Shown: piece after piece, positions 15,001 through 29,900 of the stretch | Numbering within the stretch: the stretch's first letter is position 1 | How the letters are laid out: each line of letters begins with the position of its first letter | Assembly: GCA_946699065.1 (NCBI GenBank) | Contig: CAMPDV010000947.1 | Span: forward strand, 1-64,000 | DNA length: 64,000 nt | Direction: 5' to 3' | Source of the DNA: Loxodes magnus | Lineage: Eukaryota > Ciliophora > Karyorelictea > Loxodida > Loxodidae | Notes under the pieces: model-generated | What the model saw: the letters and a program-made list of their open reading frames with translations, nothing else | Told to the model about the DNA's origin: nothing | Database searches by the model: none | Made by a program: the position numbers and the translations under genes

Positions 15001-18000
15001 ACGATGAACTCTGAATCACTGGATATAGCCACAGCAGATACACAACTAGTGTGACCACTCATGGTCTTACAGGTACCTGTCTTGACGTCCCATAGTCTCA
15101 CCGTATAATCATAACTTCCCGATACGATGAACTCTGAATCACTGGATATAGCCACAGATCATACACAACTAGTGTGACCACTCATGGTCTTACAGGTACC
15201 TGTCTTGACGTCCCATAGTCTCACCGTCTAATCATAACTTCCCGATACGATGAACTCTGAATCACTGGATATAGCCACAGCAGATACAACACTAGTGTGA
15301 CCACTCATGGTCTTACAGGTACCTGTCTTGACGTCCCATAGTCTCACCGTATAATCATAACTTCCCGATACGATGAACTCTGAATCACTGGATATAGCCA
15401 CAGCAGATACAACACTAGTGTGACCACTCATGGTCTTACAGGTACCTGTCTTGACGTCCCATAGTCTCACCGTATAATCATAACTTCCCGATACGATGAA
15501 CTCTGAATCACTGGATATAGCCACAGATCATACACAACTAGTGTGACCACTCATGGTCTTACAGGTACCTGTCTTGACGTCCCATAGTCTCACCGTATAA
15601 TCATAACTTCCCGATACGATGAACTCTGAATCACTGGATATAGCCACAGCAGATACCTAATTTGTGTGACCACTCATGGTCTTACAGGTACCTGTCTTGA
15701 CGTCCCATAGTCTCACCGTCTAATCTGCACTTCCCGATACGATGAACTCTGAATCACTGGATATAGCCACAGCAGATACACAACTAGTGTGACCACTCAT
15801 GGTCTTACAGGTACCTGTCTTGACGTCCCATAGTCTCACCGTATAATCATAACTTCCCGATACGATGAACTCTGAATCACTGGATATAGCCACAGCATAT
15901 ACAACACTAGTGTGACCACTCATGGTCTTACAGGTACCTGTCTTGACGTCCCATAGTCTCACCGTATAATCATAACTTCCCGATACGATGAACTCTGAAT
16001 CACTGGATATAGCCACATATCATACATGACTAGTGTGACCACTCATGGTCTTACAGGTACCTGTCTTGACGTCCCATAGTCTCACCGTATAATCATAACT
16101 TCCCGATACGATGAACTCTGAATCACTGGATATAGCCACAGCAGATACAACACTAGTGTGACCACTCATGGTCTTACAGGTACCTGTCTTGACGTCCCAT
16201 AGTCTCACCGTATAATCATAACTTCCCGATACGATGAACTCTGAATCACTGGATATAGCCACAGCATATACTTAACTAGTGTGACCACTCATGGTCTTAC
16301 AGGTACCTGTCTTGACGTCCCATAGTCTCACCGTATAATCATAACTTCCCGATACGATGAACTCTGAATCACTGGATATAGCCACAGCAGATACCTAATT
16401 TGTGTGACCACTCATGGTCTTACAGGTACCTGTCTTGACGTCCCATAGTCTCACCGTATAATCATAACTTCCCGATACGATGAACTCTGAATCACTGGAT
16501 ATAGCCACGGCATATACTTAACTAGTGTGACCACTCATGGTCTTACAGGTACCTGTCTTGACGTCCCATAGTCTCACCGTATAATCATAACTTCCCGATA
16601 CGATGAACTCTGAATCACTGGATATAGCCACAGCAGATACACAACTAGTGTGACCACTCATGGTCTTACAGGTACCTGTCTTGACGTCCCATAGTCTCAC
16701 CGTATAATCATAACTTCCCGATACGATGAACTCTGAATCACTGGATATAGCCACAGCATATACAACACTAGTGTGACCACTCATGGTCTTACAGGTACCT
16801 GTCTTGACGTCCCATAGTCTCACCGTCTAATCTGCACTTCCCGATACGATGAACTCTGAATCACTGGATATAGCCACAGCAGATACACAACTAGTGTGAC
16901 CACTCATGGTCTTACAGGTACCTGTCTTGACGTCCCATAGTCTCACCGTATAATCATAACTTCCCGATACGATGAACTCTGAATCACTGGATATAGCCAC
17001 AGCAGATACACAACTAGTGTGACCACTCATGGTCTTACAGGTACCTGTCTTGACGTCCCATAGTCTCACCGTATAATCATAACTTTCCGATACGATGAAC
17101 TCTGAATCACTGGATATAGCCACAGCATATACATAATGTGTGTGACCACTTATGGTCTTACAGGTACCTGTCTTGACGTCCCATAGTCTCACCGTATAAT
17201 CATAACTTCCCGATACGATGAACTCTGAATCACTGGATATAGCCACAGATCATACAGAACTAGTGTGACCACTCATGGTCTTACAGGTACCTGTCTTGAC
17301 GTCCCATAGTCTCACCGTATAATCATAACTTCCCGATACGATGAACTCTGAATCACTGGATATAGCCACAGATCATACACAACTAGTGTGACCACTCATG
17401 GTCTTACAGGTACCTGTCTTGACGTCCCATAGTCTCACCGTATAATCATAACTTCCCGATACGATGAACTCTGAATCACTGGATATAGCCACAGCATATA
17501 CAACACTAGTGTGACCACTCATGGTCTTACAGGTACCTGTCTTGACGTCCCATAGTATCACCGTATAATCATAACTTCCCGATACGATGAACTCTGAATC
17601 ACTGGATATAGCCACAGCAGATACACAACTAGTGTGACCACTCATGGTCTTACAGGTACCTGTCTTGACGTCCCATAGTCTCACCGTATAATCATAACTT
17701 CCCGATACGATGAACTTTGAATCACTGGATATAGCCACGGCATATACTTAACTAGTGTGACCACTCATGGTCTTACAGGTACCTGTCTTGACGTCCCATA
17801 GTCTCACCGTATAATCATAACTTCCCGATACGATGAACTCTGAATCACTGGATATAGCCACAGATCATACACAACTAGTGTGACCCACTCATGGTCTTAC
17901 AGGTACCTGTCTTGACGTCCCATAGTCTCACCGTATAATCATAACTTCCCGATACGATGAACTCTGAATCACTGGATATAGCCACATATCATACACAACT

Positions 18001-21000
18001 AGTGTGACCACTCATGGTCTTACAGGTACCTGTCTTGACGTCCCATAGTCTCACCGTATAATCATAACTTCCCGATACGATGAACTTTGAATCACTGGAT
18101 ATAGCCACATATCATACATGACTAGTGTGACCACTCATGGTCTTACAGGTACCTGTCTTGACGTCCCATAGTCTCACCGTATAATCATAACTTCCCGATA
18201 CGATGAACTCTGAATCACTGGATATAGCCACAGCAGATACAACACTAGTGTGACCACTCATGGTCTTACAGGTACCTGTCTTGACGTCCCATAGTCTCAC
18301 CGTATAATCATAACTTCCCGATACGATGAACTCTGAATCACTGGATATAGCCACAGCAGATACACAACTAGTGTGACCACTCATGGTCTTACAGGTACCT
18401 GTCTTGACGTCCCATAGTCTCACCGTATAATCATAACTTCCCGATACGATGAACTCTGAATCACTGGATATAGCCACATATCATACAGAACTAGTGTGAC
18501 CACTCATGGTCTTACAGGTACCTGTCTTGACGTCCCATAGTCTCACCGTATAATCATAACTTCCCGATACGATGAACTCTGAATCACTGGATATAGCCAC
18601 AGCATATACACACTAGTGTGACCACTCATGGTCTTACAGGTACCTGTCTTGACGTCCCATAGTCTCACCGTATAATCATAACTCCCGATACGATGAACTC
18701 TGAATCACTGGATATAGCCACATATCATACACAACTAGTGTGACCACTCATGGTCTTACAGGTACCTGTCTTGACGTCCCATAGTCTCACCGTATAATCA
18801 TAACTTCCCGATACGATGAACTTTGAATCACTGGATATAGCCACGGCATATACATTACTAGTGTGACCACTCATGGTCTTACAGGTACCTGTCTTGACGT
18901 CCCATAGTCTCACCGTATAATCATAACTTCCCGATACGATGAACTTTGAATCACTGGATATAGCCACGGCATATACTTAACTAGTGTGACCACTCATGGT
19001 CTTACAGGTACCTGTCTTGACGTCCCATAGTCTCACCGTATAATCATAACTTCCCGATACGATGAACTCTGAATCACTGGATATAGCCACAGCAGATACA
19101 CAACTAGTGTGACCACTCATGGTCTTACAGGTACCTGTCTTGACGTCCCATAGTCTCACCGTATAATCATAACTTCCCGATACGATGAACTCTGAATCAC
19201 TGGATATAGCCACAGCAGATACACAACTAGTGTGACCACTCATGGTCTTACAGGTACCTGTCTTGACGTCCCATAGTCTCACCGTATAATCATAACTTCC
19301 CGATACGATGAACTTTGAATCACTGGATATAGCCACGGCATATACTTAACTAGTGTGACCACTCATGGTCTTACAGGTACCTGTCTTGACGTCCCATAGT
19401 CTCACCGTATAATCATAACTTCCCGATACGATGAACTCTGAATCACTGGATATAGCCACAGCATATACTTAACTAGTGTGACCCACTCATGGTCTTACAG
19501 GTACCTGTCTTGACGTCCCATAGTCTCACCGTATAATCATAACTTCCCGATACGATGAACTCTGAATCACTGGATATAGCCACATATCATACATGACTAG
19601 TGTGACCACTCATGGTCTTACAGGTACCTGTCTTGACGTCCCATAGTCTCACCGTATAATCTGCACTTCCCGATACGATGAACTCTGAATCACTGGATAT
19701 AGCCACAGCATATACTTAACTAGTGTGACCACTCATGGTCTTACAGGTACCTGTCTTGACGTCCCATAGTCTCACCGTATAATCATAACTTCCCGATACG
19801 ATGAACTCTGAATCACTGGATATAGCCACAGCAGATACAACACTAGTGTGACCACTCATGGTCTTACAGGTACCTGTCTTGACGTCCCATAGTCTCACCG
19901 TATAATCATAACTTCCCGATACGATGAACTCTGAATCACTGGATATAGCCACATATCATACACAACTAGTGTGACCACTCATGGTCTTACAGGTACCTGT
20001 CTTGACGTCCCATAGTCTCACCGTATAATCATAACTTCCCGATACGATGAACTTTGAATCACTGGATATAGCCACGGCATATACTTAACTAGTGTGACCA
20101 CTCATGGTCTTACAGGTACCTGTCTTGACGTCCCATAGTCTCACCGTATAATCATAACTTCCCGATACGATGAACTCTGAATCACTGGATATAGCCACAG
20201 CATATACAACACTAGTGTGACCACTCATGGTCTTACAGGTACCTGTCTTGACGTCCCATAGTCTCACCGTATAATCATAACTTCCCGATACGATGAACTC
20301 TGAATCACTGGATATAGCCACAGCATATACAACACTAGTGTGACCACTCATGGTCTTACAGGTACCTGTCTTGACGTCCCATAGTCTCACCGTCTAATCT
20401 GCACTTCCCGATACGATGAACTCTGAATCACTGGATATAGCCACAGCATATACTTAACTAGTGTGACCACTCATGGTCTTACAGGTACCTGTCTTGACGT
20501 CCCATAGTCTCACCGTATAATCATAACTTCCCGATACGATGAACTCTGAATCACTGGATATAGCCACAGCAGATACAACACTAGTGTGACCACTCATGGT
20601 CTTACAGGTACCTGTCTTGACGTCCCATAGTCTCACCGTATAATCATAACTTCCCGATACGATGAACTCTGAATCACTGGATATAGCCACATATCATACA
20701 CAACTAGTGTGACCACTCATGGTCTTACAGGTACCTGTCTTGACGTCCCATAGTCTCACCGTATAATCATAACTTCCCGATACGATGAACTTTGAATCAC
20801 TGGATATAGCCACGGCATATACTTAACTAGTGTGACCACTCATGGTCTTACAGGTACCTGTCTTGACGTCCCATAGTCTCACCGTATAATCATAACTTCC
20901 CGATACGATGAACTCTGAATCACTGGATATAGCCACAGCATATACAACACTAGTGTGACCACTCATGGTCTTACAGGTACCTGTCTTGACGTCCCATAGT

Positions 21001-23949
21001 CTCACCGTATAATCATAACTTCCCGATACGATGAACTCTGAATCACTGGATATAGCCACAGCATATACAACACTAGTGTGACCACTCATGGTCTTACAGG
21101 TACCTGTCTTGACGTCCCATAGTCTCACCGTATAATCATAACTTCCCGATACGATGAACTCTGAATCACTGGATATAGCCACATATCATACATGACTAGT
21201 GTGACCACTCATGGTCTTACAGGTACCCTGTCTTGACGTCCCATAGTCTCACCGTATAATCATAACTTCCCGATACGATGAACTCTGAATCACTGGATAT
21301 AGCCACAGCAGATACAACACTAGTGTGACCACTCATGGTCTTACAGGTACCTGTCTTGACGTCCCATAGTCTCACCGTATAATCATAACTTCCCGATACG
21401 ATGAACTCTGAATCACTGGATATAGCCACAGCATATACTTAACTAGTGTGACCACTCATGGTCTTACAGGTACCTGTCTTGACGTCCCATAGTCTCACCG
21501 TATAATCATAACTTCCCGATACGATGAACTCTGAATCACTGGATATAGCCACAGCATATACAACACTAGTGTGACCACTCATGGTCTTACAGGTACCTGT
21601 CTTGACGTCCCATAGTCTCACCGTCTAATCTGCACTTCCCGATACGATGAACTCTGAATCACTGGATATAGCCACAGCAGATACACAACTAGTGTGACCA
21701 CTCATGGTCTTACAGGTACCTGTCTTGACGTCCCATAGTCTCACCGTATAATCATAACTTCCCGATACGATGAACTCTGAATCACTGGATATAGCCACAG
21801 ATCATACACAACTAGTGTGACCACTCATGGTCTTACAGGTACCTGTCTTGACGTCCCATAGTCTCACCGTATAATCATAACTTCCCGATACGATGAACTC
21901 TGAATCACTGGATATAGCCACAGCAGATACAACACTAGTGTGACCACTCATGGTCTTACAGGTACCTGTCTTGACGTCCCATAGTCTCACCGTATAATCA
22001 TAACTTCCCGATACGATGAACTCTGAATCACTGGATATAGCCACAGATCATACACAACTAGTGTGACCACTCATGGTCTTACAGGTACCTGTCTTGACGT
22101 CCCATAGTCTCACCGTATAATCATAACTTCCCGATACGATGAACTCTGAATCACTGGATATAGCCACAGCATATACAACACTAGTGTGACCACTCATGGT
22201 CTTACAGGTACCTGTCTTGACGTCCCATAGTCTCACCGTATAATCATAACTTCCCGATACGATGAACTCTGAATCACTGGATATAGCCACATATCATACA
22301 TGACTAGTGTGACCACTCATGGTCTTACAGGTACCTGTCTTGACGTCCCATAGTCTCACCGTATAATCATAACTTCCCGATACGATGAACTCTGAATCAC
22401 TGGATATAGCCACAGATCATACACAACTAGTGTGACCACTCATGGTCTTACAGGTACCTGTCTTGACGTCCCATAGTCTCACCGTATAATCATAACTTCC
22501 CGATACGATGAACTCTGAATCACTGGATATAGCCACAGCATATACAACACTAGTGTGACCACTCATGGTCTTACAGGTACCTGTCTTGACGTCCCATAGT
22601 ATCACCGTATAATCATAACTTCCCGATACGATGAACTCTGAATCACTGGATATAGCCACATATCATACATGACTAGTGTGACCACTCATGGTCTTACAGG
22701 TACCTGTCTTGACGTCCCATAGTCTCACCGTATAATCATAACTTCCCGATACGATGAACTCTGAATCACTGGATATAGCCACAGCATATACAACACTAGT
22801 GTGACCACTCATGGTCTTACAGGTACCTGTCTTGACGTCCCATAGTCTCACCGTATAATCATAACTTCCCGATACGATGAACTCTGAATCACTGGATATA
22901 GCCACATATCATACATGACTAGTGTGACCACTCATGGTCTTACAGGTACCTGTCTTGACGTCCCATAGTCTCACCGTATAATCATAACTTCCCGATACGA
23001 TGAACTTTGAATCACTGGATATAGCCACAGCAGATACACAACTAGTGTGACCACTCATGGTCTTACAGGTACCTGTCTTGACGTCCCATAGTCTCACCGT
23101 ATAATCATAACTTCCCGATACGATGAACTCTGAATCACTGGATATAGCCACAGCATATACTTAACTAGTGTGACCACTCATGGTCTTACAGGTACCTGTC
23201 TTGACGTCCCATAGTCTCACCGTATAATCATAACTTCCCGATACGATGAACTCTGAATCACTGGATATAGCCACATATCATACATGACTAGTGTGACCAC
23301 TCATGGTCTTACAGGTACCTGTCTTGACGTCCCATAGTCTCACCGTATAATCATAACTTCCCGATACGATGAACTCTGAATCACTGGATATAGCCACAGA
23401 TCATACACAACTAGTGTGACCACTCATGGTCTTACAGGTACCTGTCTTGACGTCCCATAGTCTCACCGTATAATCATAACTTCCCGATACGATGAACTCT
23501 GAATCACTGGATATAGCCACAGCATATACTTAACTAGTGTGACCACTCATGGTCTTACAGGTACCTGTCTTGACGTCCCATAGTCTCACCGTATAATCAT
23601 AACTTCCCGATACGATGAACTCTGAATCACTGGATATAGCCACAGCATATACTTAACTAGTGTGACCACTCATGGTCTTACAGGTACCTGTCTTGACGTC
23701 CCATAGTCCTCACCGTATAATCATAACTTCCCGATACGATGAACTCTGAATCACTGGATATAGCCACAGCATATACAACACTAGTGTGACCACTCATGGT
23801 CTTACAGGTACCTGTCTTGACGTCCCATAGTCTCCACCGTCTAATCTGCACTTCCCGATACGATGAACTCTGAATCACTGGATATAGCCACAGCAGATAC
23901 ACAACTAGTGTGACCACTCATGGTCTTACAGGTACCTGTCTTGACGTCC
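1..23949 (-). CDS. WD40 array, 3'-most segment in view, dense single-base indels
   Basis: The units are the same, but I count about 36 single-base indels (23 insertions, 13 deletions), roughly one per 670 bases. Most insertions lengthen a C run, for example GTCCCCATAG near 3,027, 4,748, 8,070, 9,548, 11,397, 13,121 and 23,949, or give AGTCCTCAC near 9,307, 9,679, 11,894, 12,264, 14,359 and 23,708. The reading phase therefore changes repeatedly and no continuous protein results from the sequence as given. Comparison of the two 72-unit copies suggests that most are read errors. Nine units below 7.2 kb share the same CCATCATGG deletion and may be real. K17 units (GAACTTTGAA) occur only in this part. 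Confidence 0.5.
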
Positions 23950-26900
23950 CCATAGTCTCACCGTATAATCATAACTTCCCGATACGATGAACTCTGAATC
24001 ACTGGATATAGCCACAGATCATACACAACTAGTGTGACCACTCATGGTCTTACAGGTACCTGTCTTGACGTCCCATAGTCTCACCGTCTAATCATAACTT
24101 CCCGATACGATGAACTCTGAATCACTGGATATAGCCACAGCAGATACAACACTAGTGTGACCACTCATGGTCTTACAGGTACCTGTCTTGACGTCCCATA
24201 GTCTCACCGTATAATCATAACTTCCCGATACGATGAACTCTGAATCACTGGATATAGCCACAGCAGATACAACACTAGTGTGACCACTCATGGTCTTACA
24301 GGTACCTGTCTTGACGTCCCATAGTCTCACCGTATAATCATAACTTCCCGATACGATGAACTCTGAATCACTGGATATAGCCACAGATCATACACAACTA
24401 GTGTGACCACTCATGGTCTTACAGGTACCTGTCTTGACGTCCCATAGTCTCACCGTATAATCATAACTTCCCGATACGATGAACTCTGAATCACTGGATA
24501 TAGCCACAGCAGATACCTAATTTGTGTGACCACTCATGGTCTTACAGGTACCTGTCTTGACGTCCCATAGTCTCACCGTCTAATCTGCACTTCCCGATAC
24601 GATGAACTCTGAATCACTGGATATAGCCACAGCAGATACACAACTAGTGTGACCACTCATGGTCTTACAGGTACCTGTCTTGACGTCCCATAGTCTCACC
24701 GTATAATCATAACTTCCCGATACGATGAACTCTGAATCACTGGATATAGCCACAGCATATACAACACTAGTGTGACCACTCATGGTCTTACAGGTACCTG
24801 TCTTGACGTCCCATAGTCTCACCGTATAATCATAACTTCCCGATACGATGAACTCTGAATCACTGGATATAGCCACATATCATACATGACTAGTGTGACC
24901 ACTCATGGTCTTACAGGTACCTGTCTTGACGTCCCATAGTCTCACCGTATAATCATAACTTCCCGATACGATGAACTCTGAATCACTGGATATAGCCACA
25001 GCAGATACAACACTAGTGTGACCACTCATGGTCTTACAGGTACCTGTCTTGACGTCCCATAGTCTCACCGTATAATCATAACTTCCCGATACGATGAACT
25101 CTGAATCACTGGATATAGCCACAGCATATACTTAACTAGTGTGACCACTCATGGTCTTACAGGTACCTGTCTTGACGTCCCATAGTCTCACCGTATAATC
25201 ATAACTTCCCGATACGATGAACTCTGAATCACTGGATATAGCCACAGCAGATACCTAATTTGTGTGACCACTCATGGTCTTACAGGTACCTGTCTTGACG
25301 TCCCATAGTCTCACCGTATAATCATAACTTCCCGATACGATGAACTCTGAATCACTGGATATAGCCACGGCATATACTTAACTAGTGTGACCACTCATGG
25401 TCTTACAGGTACCTGTCTTGACGTCCCATAGTCTCACCGTATAATCATAACTTCCCGATACGATGAACTCTGAATCACTGGATATAGCCACAGCAGATAC
25501 ACAACTAGTGTGACCACTCATGGTCTTACAGGTACCTGTCTTGACGTCCCATAGTCTCACCGTATAATCATAACTTCCCGATACGATGAACTCTGAATCA
25601 CTGGATATAGCCACAGCATATACAACACTAGTGTGACCACTCATGGTCTTACAGGTACCTGTCTTGACGTCCCATAGTCTCACCGTCTAATCTGCACTTC
25701 CCGATACGATGAACTCTGAATCACTGGATATAGCCACAGCAGATACACAACTAGTGTGACCACTCATGGTCTTACAGGTACCTGTCTTGACGTCCCATAG
25801 TCTCACCGTATAATCATAACTTCCCGATACGATGAACTCTGAATCACTGGATATAGCCACAGCAGATACACAACTAGTGTGACCACTCATGGTCTTACAG
25901 GTACCTGTCTTGACGTCCCATAGTCTCACCGTATAATCATAACTTTCCGATACGATGAACTCTGAATCACTGGATATAGCCACAGCATATACATAATGTG
26001 TGTGACCACTTATGGTCTTACAGGTACCTGTCTTGACGTCCCATAGTCTCACCGTATAATCATAACTTCCCGATACGATGAACTCTGAATCACTGGATAT
26101 AGCCACAGATCATACAGAACTAGTGTGACCACTCATGGTCTTACAGGTACCTGTCTTGACGTCCCATAGTCTCACCGTATAATCATAACTTCCCGATACG
26201 ATGAACTCTGAATCACTGGATATAGCCACAGATCATACACAACTAGTGTGACCACTCATGGTCTTACAGGTACCTGTCTTGACGTCCCATAGTCTCACCG
26301 TATAATCATAACTTCCCGATACGATGAACTCTGAATCACTGGATATAGCCACAGCATATACAACACTAGTGTGACCACTCATGGTCTTACAGGTACCTGT
26401 CTTGACGTCCCATAGTATCACCGTATAATCATAACTTCCCGATACGATGAACTCTGAATCACTGGATATAGCCACAGCAGATACACAACTAGTGTGACCA
26501 CTCATGGTCTTACAGGTACCTGTCTTGACGTCCCATAGTCTCACCGTATAATCATAACTTCCCGATACGATGAACTCTGAATCACTGGATATAGCCACAG
26601 CAGATACACAACTAGTGTGACCACTCATGGTCTTACAGGTACCTGTCTTGACGTCCCATAGTCTCACCGTATAATCATAACTTTCCGATACGATGAACTC
26701 TGAATCACTGGATATAGCCACAGCATATACATAATGTGTGTGACCACTTATGGTCTTACAGGTACCTGTCTTGACGTCCCATAGTCTCACCGTATAATCA
26801 TAACTTCCCGATACGATGAACTCTGAATCACTGGATATAGCCACAGCAGATACACAACTAGTGTGACCACTCATGGTCTTACAGGTACCTGTCTTGACGT

Positions 26901-29900
26901 CCCATAGTCTCACCGTATAATCATAACTTTCCGATACGATGAACTCTGAATCACTGGATATAGCCACAGATCATACAGAACTAGTGTGACCACTCATGGT
27001 CTTACAGGTACCTGTCTTGACGTCCCATAGTCTCACCGTATAATCATAACTTCCCGATACGATGAACTCTGAATCACTGGATATAGCCACATATCATACA
27101 TGACTAGTGTGACCACTCATGGTCTTACAGGTACCTGTCTTGACGTCCCATAGTCTCACCGTCTAATCTGCACTTCCCGATACGATGAACTCTGAATCAC
27201 TGGATATAGCCACAGATCATACACAACTAGTGTGACCACTCATGGTCTTACAGGTACCTGTCTTGACGTCCCATAGTCTCACCGTATAATCATAACTTCC
27301 CGATACGATGAACTCTGAATCACTGGATATAGCCACAGCAGATACAACACTAGTGTGACCACTCATGGTCTTACAGGTACCTGTCTTGACGTCCCATAGT
27401 CTCACCGTATAATCATAACTTCCCGATACGATGAACTCTGAATCACTGGATATAGCCACAGATCATACACAACTAGTGTGACCACTCATGGTCTTACAGG
27501 TACCTGTCTTGACGTCCCATAGTCTCACCGTATAATCATAACTTCCCGATACGATGAACTCTGAATCACTGGATATAGCGACATATCATACAGAACTAGT
27601 GTGACCACTCATGGTCTTACAGGTACCTGTCTTGACGTCCCATAGTCTCACCGTATAATCATAACTTCCCGATACGATGAACTCTAAATCACTGGATATA
27701 GCCACGGCATATACTTAACTAGTGTGACCACTCATGGTCTTACAGGTACCTGTCTTGACGTCCCATAGTCTCACCGTATAATCATAACTTCCCGATACGA
27801 TGAACTCTAAATCACTGGATATAGCCACGGCATATACTTAACTAGTGTGACCACTCATGGTCTTACAGGTACCTGTCTTGACGTCCCATAGTCTCACCGT
27901 ATAATCATAACTTCCCGATACGATGAACTCTGAATCACTGGATATAGCCACAGCATATACTTAACTAGTGTGACCACTCATGGTCTTACAGGTACCTGTC
28001 TTGACGTCCCATAGTCTCACCGTATAATCATAACTTCCCGATACGATGAACTCTAAATCACTGGATATAGCCACGGCATATACAACACTAGTGTGACCAC
28101 TCATGGTCTTACAGGTACCTGTCTTGACGTCCCATAGTCTCACCGTCTAATCATAACTTCCCGATACGATGAACTCTGAATCACTGGATATAGCCACAGA
28201 TCATACAGAACTAGTGTGACCACTCATGGTCTTACAGGTACCTGTCTTGACGTCCCATAGTCTCACCGTATAATCATAACTTCCCGATACGATGAACTCT
28301 GAATCACTGGATATAGCCACATATCATACATGACTAGTGTGACCACTCATGGTCTTACAGGTACCTGTCTTGACGTCCCATAGTCTCACCGTATAATCAT
28401 AACTTCCCGATACGATGAACTCTGAATCACTGGATATAGCCACATATCATACATGACTAGTGTGACCACTCATGGTCTTACAGGTACCTGTCTTGACGTC
28501 CCATAGTCTCACCGTATAATCATAACTTCCCGATACGATGAACTCTAAATCACTGGATATAGCCACAGATCATACACAACTAGTGTGACCACTCATGGTC
28601 TTACAGGTACCTGTCTTGACGTCCCATAGTCTCACCGTATAATCATAACTTCCCGATACGATGAACTCTAAATCACTGGATATAGCCACGGCATATACTT
28701 AACTAGTGTGACCACTCATGGTCTTACAGGTACCTGTCTTGACGTCCCATAGTCTCACCGTATAATCATAACTTCCCGATACGATGAACTCTGAATCACT
28801 GGATATAGCCACAGCATATACTTAACTAGTGTGACCACTCATGGTCTTACAGGTACCTGTCTTGACGTCCCATAGTCTCACCGTATAATCATAACTTCCC
28901 GATACGATGAACTCTGAATCACTGGATATAGCCACAGCAGATACACAACTAGTGTGACCACTCATGGTCTTACAGGTACCTGTCTTGACGTCCCATAGTC
29001 TCACCGTATAATCATAACTTTCCGATACGATGAACTCTGAATCACTGGATATAGCCACAGCATATACATAATGTGTGTGACCACTTATGGTCTTACAGGT
29101 ACCTGTCTTGACGTCCCATAGTCTCACCGTATAATCATAACTTCCCGATACGATGAACTCTGAATCACTGGATATAGCCACAGCAGATACACAACTAGTG
29201 TGACCACTCATGGTCTTACAGGTACCTGTCTTGACGTCCCATAGTCTCACCGTATAATCATAACTTTCCGATACGATGAACTCTGAATCACTGGATATAG
29301 CCACAGATCATACAGAACTAGTGTGACCACTCATGGTCTTACAGGTACCTGTCTTGACGTCCCATAGTCTCACCGTATAATCATAACTTCCCGATACGAT
29401 GAACTCTGAATCACTGGATATAGCCACATATCATACATGACTAGTGTGACCACTCATGGTCTTACAGGTACCTGTCTTGACGTCCCATAGTCTCACCGTA
29501 TAATCATAACTTCCCGATACGATGAACTCTGAATCACTGGATATAGCCACAGATCATACACAACTAGTGTGACCACTCATGGTCTTACAGGTACCTGTCT
29601 TGACGTCCCATAGTCTCACCGTATAATCATAACTTCCCGATACGATGAACTCTAAATCACTGGATATAGCCACGGCATATACTTAACTAGTGTGACCACT
29701 CATGGTCTTACAGGTACCTGTCTTGACGTCCCATAGTCTCACCGTATAATCATAACTTCCCGATACGATGAACTCTGAATCACTGGATATAGCCACAGCA
29801 TATACTTAACTAGTGTGACCACTCATGGTCTTATAGGTACCTGTCTTGACGTCCCATAGTCTCACCGTATAATCATAACTTCCCGATACGATGAACTCTG

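Noticed and set aside
1-23949. Programmed ribosomal frameshifting at each indel
   Set aside because: Too many sites of mixed sign, mostly C-run length changes that differ between otherwise identical 72-unit copies. Read error is simpler.
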